Counted from the first letter of the stretch, positions 36,612 through 46,320 are shown. The stretch: DNA of 64,000 nucleotides from Chitinophaga rhizophila (GCF_019492185.1 NZ_JAICCF010000002.1:1-64000); one strand, 5' to 3'. Numbers and translations are program-made. The notes: generated by a model from the letters alone, not told the origin.

Positions 36612-37124
36612 ATGCAATACGTATATAAGTACATGGATACGCCGGTGGGAAGGCTTACATTGATAGCTGCAGATGAAGGGCTGGCCGCTATCTTATGGGA
36701 GAATGACAATCCAGGTCGTGTACAACCTAAAGCAACTATATATGATGATTCTCATCCGATACTTCTGGAAACAACGCAACAGTTAGAGGAATATTTCGCA
36801 GGTACGCGTCATCACTTTACGGTTAAGCTGGCTCCTGTAGGAACATCATTTCAACAGGAAGTATGGACAGCGCTGTCGGCTATTCCGTACGGACAAACAC
36901 GCAGTTATACGCAGATTGCCGATCAATTGGGGAGACCAAAAGCAGTACGTGCAGTAGGCGCTGCGAATGGCCGTAATCCGATATCCATCATTGTACCTTG
37001 TCACAGAGTGATAGGAGCTTCCGGGGCATTAACTGGATTTGCAGGCGGATTAAAAACGAAAGCAGCATTGTTATCGCTGGAAGGGATTAGACAACGTGAT
37101 ACACAGATAGCTATTGAGTGGTAA
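36612..37124 (+). CDS. ogt: Methylated-DNA--[protein]-cysteine S-methyltransferase
   Basis: 170 aa. The catalytic motif PCHRV has Cys130, inside ISIIVPCHRVIGASG. The DNA-binding HTH is near GQTRSYTQIADQLGRPKAVRAVGAANGRNP. It transfers the methyl group from O6-methylguanine to itself in a single-use reaction. The short N-terminal domain (YKYMDTPVGRLTLIAADEGL) is the Ogt type without an Ada regulatory part. It is monocistronic, ending in a bidirectional terminator. Confidence 0.97.
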   Translation: MQYVYKYMDTPVGRLTLIAADEGLAAILWENDNPGRVQPKATIYDDSHPILLETTQQLEEYFAGTRHHFTVKLAPVGTSFQQEVWTALSAIPYGQTRSYTQIADQLGRPKAVRAVGAANGRNPISIIVPCHRVIGASGALTGFAGGLKTKAALLSLEGIRQRDTQIAIEW

Positions 37125-37145
37125 GACACATGTGATACATAAAGG

Positions 37146-37192
37146 AAAAAAGTCCTGAAGACTGCTTTGGCAAAGCGCTTCAGGACTTTTTT
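37146..37192. terminator. Bidirectional terminator after ogt
   Basis: A perfect 15-bp stem (37146-37160 with 37178-37192) has A-runs on one side and T-runs on the other and encloses a 17-nt loop. Confidence 0.93.
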
Positions 37193-37214
37193 TCTTTATC
37201 TGTATCTATTATTT

Positions 37215-37592
37215 TTACATCTTCATTCCACCTTCGATTACACCTGTCAGTTTCCTTGTAATGAGTTTTTCGCCATCAAAGAATGACACAGTAGCTGAAT
37301 CTTTTATCATAAACTGTGAGCCTTTCCAATAAGTCACATCACCTTTAAAACTCTCCATTTTCATTAATTGTCCTGTACCATTATGCTGTACCTGAATGTA
37401 AGCAAGTGAGGTATTTGAGACGTCTTCTTTAGACATGTTTATATAAAAAGTATAGTAGTAACTCGCATCTTTCTGGTATCCGATTTCAGTAAAACTTGCT
37501 TTAGCAATCTTTGCATCTGCACCATTTCCAAAAAAGGAAGAAAGCGTACAAGCAACAACGAAAAATAATAGGTAAAGTGCTCTCTTGTTCAT
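37215..37592 (-). CDS. Small secreted hypothetical protein
   Basis: 125 aa. A signal peptide (MNKRALYLLFFVVACTLSSFFG) is followed by a beta-rich mature domain with YYYTFYINMSKEDVSNTSLAYIQV and the ending RKLTGVIEGGMKM. There is no cysteine pair or catalytic motif. Family unknown. Single gene, convergent with ogt. Confidence 0.72.
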   Translation of the reverse strand: MNKRALYLLFFVVACTLSSFFGNGADAKIAKASFTEIGYQKDASYYYTFYINMSKEDVSNTSLAYIQVQHNGTGQLMKMESFKGDVTYWKGSQFMIKDSATVSFFDGEKLITRKLTGVIEGGMKM

Positions 37593-38053
37593 AGGCCTTG
37601 GCTTATTTGATAATGTGATTTCTGATCTATGCTACAATTTAACATATTATTATATATAAATAATTCATTTATTACCTATGGGGATAAATAATTTTTTAGT
37701 CGGCCGGGAAAAAGAGGGCAAAAAATATAATCATAATTGATAATCAACAAGTTTCAGGAAAGAAGCGGCCAATCTCCACTTTCTTTGTTCAAGGGCTGCT
37801 CAGGGCTGGAATGCCGGTTTTAATCCGCAGACACCAAACAAGTTATGCTTGCCTGACCTGCCTATTTCGCACCTGTCCCCATAAGCAGTCAACAGGTACC
37901 CAAATAAAATACTTTAAAAAATTCTTTAACACTTGTACGCATATCCGCTATTAAATCTTGTCTTATAGGAAACGAATAATTCAATTGATAATGCGCATTT
38001 GTCTTTTTGATTATCTACAATATTTCATATAGCATTTTATAAAGGATATACAG
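37593..38053. other. Divergent intergenic region, AT-rich
   Basis: 461 bp between a small secreted protein (minus) and the TlpA-like gene (plus). It is strongly AT-rich near 37640-37690. No gene, terminator or structured RNA was recognised. Confidence 0.5.
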
Positions 38054-39190
38054 ATGAACAGAATTTTGATGTTTCTCGTTGCGTGTTTGATATCAATGCC
38101 AATGTTTGCTCAGACAACATTCTATATCAGAGGACAACTCGGGAAACTTCCAGCTCCAGCAAAGGTTTATATAGGCTATTCAGTAGATGGTGAAGTGGTT
38201 TATGATTCTGCAGATATAGAAAAAGGCACGTTTAAAATTGTACAGCAAACGCCTTACCCCGTGAATGCGATGCTGATGGTGAGTAAGAACGGCGAACCGG
38301 TAAATGTTTTTAACAGCAAGAACCTGGCGCATATGTATGTTGAACCCGGAGCGAGCATCTGGCTAACCTCCGATGAAGACATTGCGAACTTTGAATCAAA
38401 TGGTTGTAAAACTCAGGATGAATACGTAGTGTATCAGACACATATGTCCGAAATCAATGCAAAGATTGATGCACTGACTGCGGAATCTTCAAGTACGATG
38501 TTTGGCGATGGCAGCGCTGCAGGCCTTTCCGCTAAAAAGAACTACATGGAACGTTTTCGTACTGCAATGGATGAAAGAAGGACTATGATGAAAGAGTTCA
38601 TCCAGCAGTATCCTGAGCTGTATATCAGCATTGATGTACTGGATGAATATGCAGGTGCATTTATTGAATTTGCTGAGATTGAGCCATTGTATAAAATATT
38701 GAGTGACAGAACGAAAAAGACCATACGTGGTAAAGCATTCCTGAAACGATTGCTGGATGCAAAGCAGGCGGCTGTAGGTACTGAAGCACCTGATTTTACA
38801 CAAAAAGATCAGGAAGGTAATAAGGTAACACTTTCTTCATTCAAAGGGAAAGTGGTATTGCTGAACTTCTGGGGAAGCTGGAACCCTGCTTCAAGGATTG
38901 AAAACCAGGAACTGAAACAGACTGTTAAGTCATTTGATAATAAAAAACTGGTAGTTATTAATGTCGGTATTGAAAGCCGCAGAAATGACTGGAATAATGC
39001 GATCAGCGAAGACAAGCTTACCGGTTATAATGTGTCTGACCTGAAATTTATGCGGAGTGAGACGGCGCAGTTGTATAAAATTACAACCGTACCACAGAAT
39101 GTACTGATCGATGAAACCGGTAAGATCATTGCAAGAAACCTGAAAGGGAGTCAGCTGGAAGAAAAGCTGAAAAGTTTACTAGGGAATTGA
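38054..39190 (+). CDS. TlpA-like thioredoxin-fold protein lacking the CxxC motif
   Basis: 378 aa with a signal peptide (ends MFAQ). Residues 25-140 form an N-terminal beta-rich domain (DUF4369-like). A helical linker follows to about 240, then a thioredoxin fold from 243 (APDFTQKDQEGNKVTLSSFKGKVVLLNFWGSW). At 277-280 the usual CxxC is NPAS (codons 38882-38893), so it cannot exchange disulfides. The fold is otherwise intact, including the cis-Pro region (TTVPQNVLI). Its paralogue at 50340-51482 has an intact WCGPC. A binding or scaffold role is more likely than a redox one. It sits alone, before a terminator. Confidence 0.88.
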   Translation: MNRILMFLVACLISMPMFAQTTFYIRGQLGKLPAPAKVYIGYSVDGEVVYDSADIEKGTFKIVQQTPYPVNAMLMVSKNGEPVNVFNSKNLAHMYVEPGASIWLTSDEDIANFESNGCKTQDEYVVYQTHMSEINAKIDALTAESSSTMFGDGSAAGLSAKKNYMERFRTAMDERRTMMKEFIQQYPELYISIDVLDEYAGAFIEFAEIEPLYKILSDRTKKTIRGKAFLKRLLDAKQAAVGTEAPDFTQKDQEGNKVTLSSFKGKVVLLNFWGSWNPASRIENQELKQTVKSFDNKKLVVINVGIESRRNDWNNAISEDKLTGYNVSDLKFMRSETAQLYKITTVPQNVLIDETGKIIARNLKGSQLEEKLKSLLGN

Positions 39191-39262
39191 TGATTGATAA
39201 ATACAACAGTGGACAACTGTTATAAACGGAAACGCTGCTTAAATTTTGCGACAAGTGTATAC

Positions 39263-39290
39263 GGCCTCAGTTTATACTGAGGCCTTTCTT
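39263..39290 (+). terminator. Terminator after the TlpA-like gene
   Basis: A 9-bp GC-rich stem (39263-39271 with 39276-39284), a 4-nt loop and a T-rich tail. Confidence 0.88.
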
Positions 39291-39325
39291 ATTGATCTGG
39301 TAGTAAGTCTGAATTTCGTCTTAGG

Positions 39326-39580
39326 TCAGCAATGATCTGGCAATGGTATATTATTTACAGCGACAAGACTGTCCAGCCGGATCACCAGCCCATTGTCCAT
39401 GCGCATATATTCTACCTTATTGAGTGCATATACATCTTCGATACGTGCCAGTACCTCCTGTTCCTTTCCATCGTCATCACGAAACAATATGGTACATACC
39501 GTACGCATAGTTGCCCATGCTTCCAGGCGATCATAATAGTTACAATCAATAGGTTGATAAGAATTGTTGGTTGAATCCAT
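39326..39580 (-). CDS. Rho-binding antiterminator, Rof/YaeO-like
   Basis: 84 aa. The start SYQPIDCNYYDRLEAWA closely mirrors Rof (YQPI-C--YD-LE), and the following LFRDDDGKEQEVLARIEDVYALNKVEYMRMDNGLVIRLDSLVAV keeps the beta-strand order of the Sm-like barrel. In E. coli, Rof binds Rho and blocks RNA binding. The Bacteroidota copy would act on the host Rho. It is a single small gene on the minus strand. Confidence 0.72.
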   Translation of the reverse strand: MDSTNNSYQPIDCNYYDRLEAWATMRTVCTILFRDDDGKEQEVLARIEDVYALNKVEYMRMDNGLVIRLDSLVAVNNIPLPDHC

Positions 39581-39725
39581 ACAATCAGATTTTACAAGTT
39601 AGATTATATATTAATTTCCGACCATCTACTACTTCCTTTGTACCGCTCATAAAGGCTTAACAGCCTGCATACCGATGATCTACAACAAGTTTACTATTTT
39701 ACATCAATAATACAAAGACTATCCA

Positions 39726-40727
39726 ATGAAGACATTGTTCCTGCTCATTTGCCTGATGGCAAATGGCCTACTCATGCCTGTTAATGCTCAGCAACATATG
39801 ACAGACACTCCAAACCTGGCGATGTTCGGCCGGGGGATCTATCCGGGAGATGATACCACTTATTTGCAACTGAAAAATGCCGGTTTTAACACCATTATGC
39901 TGTCTAGTTTTTACATTCACGCAAATGGAGATGTGTATTCCGGGGATGATCATGCTAATCCGATTATCCATAACGGCAAATACACCGGCAGCAGAGAATG
40001 GTTACAGCGTGTAGCGGCACTACGGCAGGCTCCTACTGCTGTTACCCGCATCGAAATATTGCTGGAAGGCAGATGGTACAACCAGCCGCCGAATACCTAT
40101 GACCATATACAGGACTGGTATGATTCTTCCAAAACGGTAGCCGGTATTGTAACAGGTCTGGGACCTAATAGTACGTTATACAACATTTGCAGGATATTTA
40201 AAGAAGAGATTGGAGTTGACGCAGTGTGCATAGATGATGAATCTGTATACAACAGCACCTGTATCGGAGCACTAGGTGAAATGATCGGACAATTAGGTAT
40301 GCGGATGACGCTTTGTCCTTTCCGTAAGCCAGCCTTCTGGAAAGATGTTATCTGCCGTTCAAAACCAGGTCTTATTGATGCTATTTACCTTCAATGTTAC
40401 GACGGTGGAAGAAATAATAAGCCAGGCGACTGGAAAAAGAAACTGGAAACAGACCTGCCTGTATACCCGATCTTCCTGTGCCGCGGTGCATTCAGCACCT
40501 GTGCAGCCGTGCATAATAGTAAAACGCCGGCTGATATCAAAGCAGATATGGTCAGCTTTAAAAAAGACTATCCGGAAATGAAGGGAGGCGCTATCTGGCA
40601 GCTGGCAGATGTCAAAAGCTATATTAATAATAATTGCGCAGGCAAAACACCTGAATCCGGCACTGCTGTTTCGGTAGTACAGTATATGTCCGAGCTCAAA
40701 AACAGCCTGCAGGAAGGACTTGAATAA
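39726..40727 (+). CDS. Secreted TIM-barrel-like protein of unknown function
   Basis: 333 aa with a signal peptide (MKTLFLLICLMANGLLMPVNAQ). The mature part has alternating strands and helices. Strand-end motifs such as GFNTIMLSSFYIHANGDVY, GVDAVCIDDESVY and IDAIYLQCYDGG are placed as in a TIM barrel. The CIDDES and YLQCYDGG segments recall GH18-like enzymes, but the catalytic DxxDxDxE is not clear, so activity cannot be claimed. Conserved cysteines suggest disulfides. It is alone, before a hairpin. Confidence 0.6.
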   Translation: MKTLFLLICLMANGLLMPVNAQQHMTDTPNLAMFGRGIYPGDDTTYLQLKNAGFNTIMLSSFYIHANGDVYSGDDHANPIIHNGKYTGSREWLQRVAALRQAPTAVTRIEILLEGRWYNQPPNTYDHIQDWYDSSKTVAGIVTGLGPNSTLYNICRIFKEEIGVDAVCIDDESVYNSTCIGALGEMIGQLGMRMTLCPFRKPAFWKDVICRSKPGLIDAIYLQCYDGGRNNKPGDWKKKLETDLPVYPIFLCRGAFSTCAAVHNSKTPADIKADMVSFKKDYPEMKGGAIWQLADVKSYINNNCAGKTPESGTAVSVVQYMSELKNSLQEGLE

Positions 40728-41168
40728 CGATTACGACTTTGGAGCTTCCACTCCAAAGTCGTCCTTCAGAAATAGAGTAGCATTGGCCTTAACCAGCATT
40801 CTCCTGCGTACTACATTTACAGGAATGGTACTGCCTTTGGATCCCGCTGTTCCTGTAGTAAAAGAATACTGCTAGAAGTGATACAGGCTGCACTATCGTA
40901 TCCCGTGATAAAGGTGGTGGATTATACCAGGATCCCGCAATACCTTGTTGCTTACGGGACAGCCGTCACGCTATATTGTATTATACTATTACATTATGTA
41001 TGGCTTGTTCTGGCAATCTTCTGTCAATACCGTCCTTTCAGGACATATATTATTCTATAACAGATATTATACACGACCGCCGGTAGTGTGAGTATAACAA
41101 TTCATCCATTTAATTGTCATCTTAACACTTTTATCATTATATTGGGATTGCTTTATAATTCCACAATA
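40728..41168. other. Intergenic region before the GH51-GH27 operon
   Basis: 441 bp. A perfect 12-bp hairpin (40733-40744 with 40751-40762) begins a few bases after the TIM-barrel gene stop. It has no U-tract and may end or stabilise that mRNA. A short open frame at 40878-41060 has no support. The operon promoter could not be assigned. Confidence 0.55.
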
Positions 41169-43736
41169 ATGAAACACTGGTTATACCTGGCATTTCTCTC
41201 CTGCCTGACGCATACTGTCACGGCAAAACATGATCCGGACTCTGTCTATCTCTTCTCCTATGCGACAGAGAAAAACAACCATCATAACGGCCTTCACTTT
41301 GCGTGGAGCAGGGATCAGCAAGACTGGTATCCTATAGGTAATGAATGGGGATATGTAAAAAGTGACTACGGACGTTGGGGCTCACAGAAAAAGATGATCG
41401 CCCCCTACCTGATAAGTGGTCCGGATGGCAACTGGCATTGTGTATGGGGATTGAATGACACAGAAATGGTGTTTGCACATGCGGCATCTCCTGACCTAAT
41501 ACACTGGAAAAGACAGAGTTATCCGGTGATGAAGGCCGGTAAGAATGTACTGGCACCTGTCATATCCTATCACCCTGATCTGCAACAATATCAGATCATA
41601 TATACTACTGCTGAGCAGAAATACTACCAGACTACTACAAAAGACTTCGTTACTTATACGGCAGCGCAGGAAGTTCCGGCTACTGCATATCGTGCGAAAA
41701 ACGTTTCGCTCACGCTTCCCGGTGGAAAAGCCACAGGACAAATACATCGCGTAACATGGGATGTGGCCGAACAACTGATTAAAACTTACGAAGGGAAACA
41801 ATATAAGCTGACCCAATATAGCGAATCAACAAAACAGGATAGCAGCCGCTTTGCCGGTATAGGGAAGGTTACTGCAGACTTCACGCTCTACCCCGAGAAA
41901 GCAAAGCCAGTCAGCGACCTGCTGTTCGGTGTCTTTTTTGAAGATATCAATTATGCAGCTGATGGTGGCCTGTATGCGGAACTGGTTCAAAACCGGGACT
42001 TTGAGTATGCACTGTCTGACAAAGAAGGCAGGGATAAAAGCTGGAACAGTCAGCACTCCTGGCAACTACAGGGCGAACAGACCATTTTCACTATTGATAG
42101 CGCCTCCCCTATTCATGACAATAACCGGCACTACGCTGTACTTGATACCAAGGTTCCTGGTGCCAGACTGTCCAATACCGGCTTTGATGGCATTGCAGTC
42201 AGCAAAGGCGAGAAATACCGGTTTTCCCTGCTCAGCAGAAAAAAAGGCAAATTACTCGTTAAACTGGTAAGTAAGCAAGGCGAAACACTGGCTCAAACCA
42301 CACTTACTCTGAACAGCAGCAACTGGAAACCATCTCAGGCAGTACTTACTGCGTCAGCTACCAGTACCGACGCTCACCTGGAACTGGAGCCTTTGAATCC
42401 AGGCCGTCTGGAACTGGATATGATCTCCTTGTTCCCGGCAAAGACTTTTAAAAACAGAAAGAATGGGTTGCGTCCTGACCTGGCTCAGACGATAGCTGAC
42501 CTACATCCACGCTTTATCCGGTTCCCGGGAGGCTGTGTAGCACACGGGGATGGCCTTGGCAATATGTACCGCTGGAAGAATACCCTTGGGCCGCTGGAAG
42601 CACGTAAGCCCCAGCGCAACCTCTGGGGGTATCATCAGTCTGCCGGACTTGGCTACTTTGAGTACTTCCAGTACTGTGAAGATATCGGCGCTGAACCGCT
42701 TCCGGTTGTTCCGGCAGCCGTACCCTGCCAGAACTCAGGTGTAGGTGGCGGCGGACAACAAGGGGGTATTCCTATGGAAGACATGGACGAATATGTACAG
42801 GAGGTATTAGACCTGGTAGAATATGCTAACGGGGATATTACTACTACCTGGGGCAGAAAACGTGCAGAAGCAGGCCATCCCGCTCCCTTTAACCTGAAAT
42901 ACATCGGTATTGGTAATGAAGACCTGATCACTGATGTATTTGAGGAAAGATTTACCATGTTATTTAAAGCCATGCAGGCCAAACACCCGGAGATTACAGT
43001 AATTGGTACTGTGGGGCCGTTCTATGAAGGAACTGACTATGAAGAAGGATGGTCCCTGGCCAGAAAACTGCAAGTACCAATGGTGGATGAACATTACTAC
43101 GAAACAGCCGGCTGGTTTATTAATAACCAGGACTTCTATGATAAATACGACCGCGCGCATGCCAAGGTATACCTGGGTGAATATGCCGCTCATCTGCCGG
43201 GGCAGCAGGTCAACCTGGAAACAGCCCTTGCTGAAGCCATCTATCTGACAGGCGTGGAAAGAAACGGGGATGTTGTCAGTATGACGTCCTACGCCCCTCT
43301 TCTGGCCAAGGAAGGACATACCCAGTGGAATCCAGACCTGATCTACTTCAATAACACAGGCATTAAACTTACCACCGGTTACCACGTACAGCGGCTATTT
43401 GGCAATAATGCAGGTAACGAATACCTTCCAGGGGCCTTGACACTGTCAACAGCCCAACCAGCATTGAATAAACGAGTGGCAGCATCTGTAGTACGTGACA
43501 GTAAGAGCAATGACGTGATTATCAAACTGGTGAACATTACGCCCTTTAATATTGATTCTAACATAGACCTCGGAGCACTAACAGTGGCAGGAAATACCGC
43601 CACCTTAACCACCTTGCAGGGTAAACCAGCTGATAAAGATGCAGTACCAGCTACTTCAACAATCACAGTAGCGCCGCAGTTTAAAACAAGTATGCCAGCA
43701 TATTCGTTCTCAATTATCAGGATCAAAACAAAGTAA
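41169..43736 (+). CDS. GH51 alpha-L-arabinofuranosidase with N-terminal propeller-like domain
   Basis: 855 aa from ATG 41169, giving MKHWLYLAFLSCLTHTVTA, a signal peptide. A frame open to 41088 adds a less likely N-terminus. Residues 20-200 look like a partial GH43-type five-blade propeller (SYATEKNNHHNGLHFAWSRD; WHCVWGLNDTEMVFAHAAS). The GH51 catalytic part starts near LFGVFFEDINYAADGGLYAEL. The likely acid/base is Glu584 in YIGIGNEDL and the nucleophile Glu671 in VYLGEYAAH. A carbohydrate-binding-type sandwich (about 290-420) precedes the barrel. It removes arabinose from arabinan or arabinoxylan. The GH27 gene follows after 3 bp. Confidence 0.9.
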   Translation: MKHWLYLAFLSCLTHTVTAKHDPDSVYLFSYATEKNNHHNGLHFAWSRDQQDWYPIGNEWGYVKSDYGRWGSQKKMIAPYLISGPDGNWHCVWGLNDTEMVFAHAASPDLIHWKRQSYPVMKAGKNVLAPVISYHPDLQQYQIIYTTAEQKYYQTTTKDFVTYTAAQEVPATAYRAKNVSLTLPGGKATGQIHRVTWDVAEQLIKTYEGKQYKLTQYSESTKQDSSRFAGIGKVTADFTLYPEKAKPVSDLLFGVFFEDINYAADGGLYAELVQNRDFEYALSDKEGRDKSWNSQHSWQLQGEQTIFTIDSASPIHDNNRHYAVLDTKVPGARLSNTGFDGIAVSKGEKYRFSLLSRKKGKLLVKLVSKQGETLAQTTLTLNSSNWKPSQAVLTASATSTDAHLELEPLNPGRLELDMISLFPAKTFKNRKNGLRPDLAQTIADLHPRFIRFPGGCVAHGDGLGNMYRWKNTLGPLEARKPQRNLWGYHQSAGLGYFEYFQYCEDIGAEPLPVVPAAVPCQNSGVGGGGQQGGIPMEDMDEYVQEVLDLVEYANGDITTTWGRKRAEAGHPAPFNLKYIGIGNEDLITDVFEERFTMLFKAMQAKHPEITVIGTVGPFYEGTDYEEGWSLARKLQVPMVDEHYYETAGWFINNQDFYDKYDRAHAKVYLGEYAAHLPGQQVNLETALAEAIYLTGVERNGDVVSMTSYAPLLAKEGHTQWNPDLIYFNNTGIKLTTGYHVQRLFGNNAGNEYLPGALTLSTAQPALNKRVAASVVRDSKSNDVIIKLVNITPFNIDSNIDLGALTVAGNTATLTTLQGKPADKDAVPATSTITVAPQFKTSMPAYSFSIIRIKTK

Positions 43737-43739
43737 ACA

Positions 43740-45080
43740 ATGAGATCAGTTTTTTTATGGGCCTTTTTACTAGCAGGCTTTACCAGCTTTGCACAAAAAC
43801 AGCAGGACTTTCACTCCTGGGCGGCAACACCCCCTATGGGATGGAACAGCTGGGATTGTTACGGCCCTACAGTGACGGAAGCAGAAGTAAAGGCGAATGC
43901 CGATTATATGTCCAGCCACCTGAAACAATACGGATGGCAGTACATCGTTGTGGATATCCGCTGGTACGTAGGTAATGATAAATCACATGGTTACAATGAG
44001 AAAAACCCTGACTATAACATAGATGAATACGGACGATTTCAGCCTGCTATAAACCGGTTCCCTTCAGCAGCCAATGGGCAGGGTTTTAAACCACTGGCAG
44101 ACTATATCCATAGTAAAGGTTTAAAGTTTGGCATTCATATTATGCGTGGCGTGCCTGTAATCGCAGTTAACAAAAAACTGCCGGTAAAAGGCACAAATGT
44201 GACTGCAGCAGACATCTATAGCGAGGCTAATCAGTGTAAATGGCTGCATGATATGTACACTGTAGTACCAGGCAAAACCGGTTCACAGGAGTACTATAAT
44301 TCACTGTTTGAGCTGTATGCTTCGTGGGGGCTGGACTTTATCAAAATTGATGATCTCTCCGCACCTATCTACTTCAAAGAAGAAATTGAAATGATCCGTA
44401 AGGCCATAGCACGCACAGGCCGTCAGATCGTACTGAGTACCTCACCCGGTGAGACGCCGCTCGCGCAGGGAGAACATGTACAGCAACACGCCAATATGTG
44501 GCGTACAGTAGATGATTTCTGGGATAACTGGCCTCACCTGAAAGATCACTTTGAAGTGTTTGACCGCTGGAACAAATGGCGTACTACCGGTGCATGGCCT
44601 GATGGGGATATGTTGCCGCTGGGACGTATAGGTATAAGGGCAGAGAGAGGGGAACCCCGTATGAGCGCTTTTACCAGGGATGAACAATATACCCTGATGA
44701 CGCTCTGGTGCATTTTCCGCTCCCCGCTGATGTTTGGCGGCAACCTACCGGATAACGACAACTTTACATTATCACTGATCACTAACAAACGGGTATTGCA
44801 GGTACTCAATAACAGCAGCAATAATAAACCGCTGTTCAATGAGGAAGAAAAAGCCGCATGGATAGCTGATATACCTGGTAAGTCAGGCAAGTATCTGGCG
44901 GTATTCAACAAAGCAGATAAAGAGCCTGCGCCTGTAGCTGTGGATCTGAATGCGCTCGGCCTCAAAGGTAAGTGTACTGTTACCGACCTGTGGACGGGCA
45001 AGGTAGTAGGGAAATTCACTGGTAGCTTTGCACCACAGGTTAATCCACATGGTGCCGGACTATATCAGATCACCCAGTAA
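43740..45080 (+). CDS. GH27 alpha-galactosidase-type glycoside hydrolase
   Basis: 446 aa with a signal peptide (ending TSFAQK). The family signature PPMGWNSWDCYGP is at 31-43. The nucleophile Asp204 is in DFIKIDDLS, and the acid/base Asp259 aligns in MWRTVDDFWD. A C-terminal beta-sandwich (LFNEEEKAAWIADIP to the end) is typical. It removes terminal alpha-galactose or beta-L-arabinopyranose. It is translationally close to the GH51 gene (3 bp), so they work together on arabinogalactan or pectin side chains. A strong terminator follows. Confidence 0.93.
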   Translation: MRSVFLWAFLLAGFTSFAQKQQDFHSWAATPPMGWNSWDCYGPTVTEAEVKANADYMSSHLKQYGWQYIVVDIRWYVGNDKSHGYNEKNPDYNIDEYGRFQPAINRFPSAANGQGFKPLADYIHSKGLKFGIHIMRGVPVIAVNKKLPVKGTNVTAADIYSEANQCKWLHDMYTVVPGKTGSQEYYNSLFELYASWGLDFIKIDDLSAPIYFKEEIEMIRKAIARTGRQIVLSTSPGETPLAQGEHVQQHANMWRTVDDFWDNWPHLKDHFEVFDRWNKWRTTGAWPDGDMLPLGRIGIRAERGEPRMSAFTRDEQYTLMTLWCIFRSPLMFGGNLPDNDNFTLSLITNKRVLQVLNNSSNNKPLFNEEEKAAWIADIPGKSGKYLAVFNKADKEPAPVAVDLNALGLKGKCTVTDLWTGKVVGKFTGSFAPQVNPHGAGLYQITQ

Positions 45081-45155
45081 GGGCGGATACAACGGCAATG
45101 GACGGGCATTTAGTATTATTAAAATAACTACCTGAATCCATCAGGAATATGAATA

Positions 45156-45194
45156 AAGGGAGGCTGTCTTAAGTGTATTAAGACAGCCTCCCTT
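45156..45194. terminator. Strong hairpin between convergent operons
   Basis: A perfect 17-bp stem (45156-45172 with 45178-45194) has a 5-nt loop. It follows the GH51-GH27 operon and also sits downstream of the nadR-like gene. Confidence 0.88.
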
Positions 45195-45294
45195 GTTCAC
45201 TGGCCAGTATTTATACCTGGTAGGTTCTTTCACATCCCGTGTGACATTGCCGGCCATATCCGGTCAGCCATTCTCTGACCAGTTCAACCGTACT

Positions 45295-46320
45295 TTATAC
45301 GGTCTCTACTCGCTCGGTAAACTGATACCAGCTATCTACTTTCCTTTGCATTAATTGCTCAATAAGTATTACGGCCTGGCTAAAACGCTCATCCCAATCA
45401 CCACTGATCTCTTCACAGGTAATAGCATATTTATCCAGCACACGCCGATGACAGATATCCAGGAGATTCCTGTCTGATTCACTCAACCGGGTACCATCCT
45501 GCACATAGGGTACATCGCTGCTGAGGTAGAGGTACAGATCTGCCCTGTTACTCTCAAAAATGTTCCTCTCTACAGGTAGTTCATGGTTAAAGGCAAACTC
45601 TCCGTATGACAGCGTGATATGGATGTTAGTATCAATCACTATCAGCGGACTGTCACCCGTTGCAGCTTCGTCGATGCGGTCAGCATGCTCCTTTGCTATG
45701 AGCTGCAGATCGTCAGGACCGAAGTTCCGGGAATCGGCAATAATATCTCTGCCGGCTTCCATAACAGCGCTGCAATTGAAATGTGCTGCCAGCCGGGAAG
45801 TAAGTGTAGTCTTACCTGTTGACTCAGTACCCAGGATAACGACCTTGGTCACGAGTGATTGCTTGACTGTATCCGGCAGGTATTGCCAGGTGGCAGGCAG
45901 ATCGGCGCGTATTTTGGTTGCCGAGACCGGGTAACGACCTTTCTCCACATCAAAAGGAATATGGGTGATACCCAGGAAATTAGCCACCAGTTCCCCGTAA
46001 GGTTCTGATGTTACCACCAATGTATGATCAGGAAATATCAGCTTAAATTGCGCTGCCCACATTGCTGACACTTCTGCTGAAGATGCAGATGTATTAGGTA
46101 GCAGGCTCTCGTCATAGCGGTATACCATTACTCTGATGCGGGGCTCCTCACGGAAAGTATGCTCCAGCCAGACCTGACGTACCGGTGCGGGAAGCGTTTC
46201 CCGGTTACTGCAACAGATCAACACAGACAGTTCATCACAATACGAGAGGGCAAACCTGATCATCGCTTCATGCCCTTTGTGGAAAGGCATAAATTTCCCA
46301 AAAACAAATCCTTTACGCAT
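45295..46320 (-). CDS. nadR: NadR-like bifunctional NMN adenylyltransferase/nicotinamide riboside kinase
   Basis: 341 aa. The nucleotidyltransferase domain has GKFMPFHKGH (8-17) and VSATKIR (132-138). The kinase domain starts near 158, with a Walker A of GTESTGKTT (164-172). Unlike enterobacterial NadR, it has no N-terminal HTH, so it is an enzyme only. It phosphorylates nicotinamide riboside to NMN and adenylates it to NAD. It overlaps pnuC by 8 bp, which shows coupled translation with the transporter. Confidence 0.94.
   Translation of the reverse strand: MRKGFVFGKFMPFHKGHEAMIRFALSYCDELSVLICCSNRETLPAPVRQVWLEHTFREEPRIRVMVYRYDESLLPNTSASSAEVSAMWAAQFKLIFPDHTLVVTSEPYGELVANFLGITHIPFDVEKGRYPVSATKIRADLPATWQYLPDTVKQSLVTKVVILGTESTGKTTLTSRLAAHFNCSAVMEAGRDIIADSRNFGPDDLQLIAKEHADRIDEAATGDSPLIVIDTNIHITLSYGEFAFNHELPVERNIFESNRADLYLYLSSDVPYVQDGTRLSESDRNLLDICHRRVLDKYAITCEEISGDWDERFSQAVILIEQLMQRKVDSWYQFTERVETV

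Noticed and set aside
40878-41060. Hydrophobic 60-codon frame
   Set aside because: No start context and no similarity; it lies in the upstream region of the GH51 operon.
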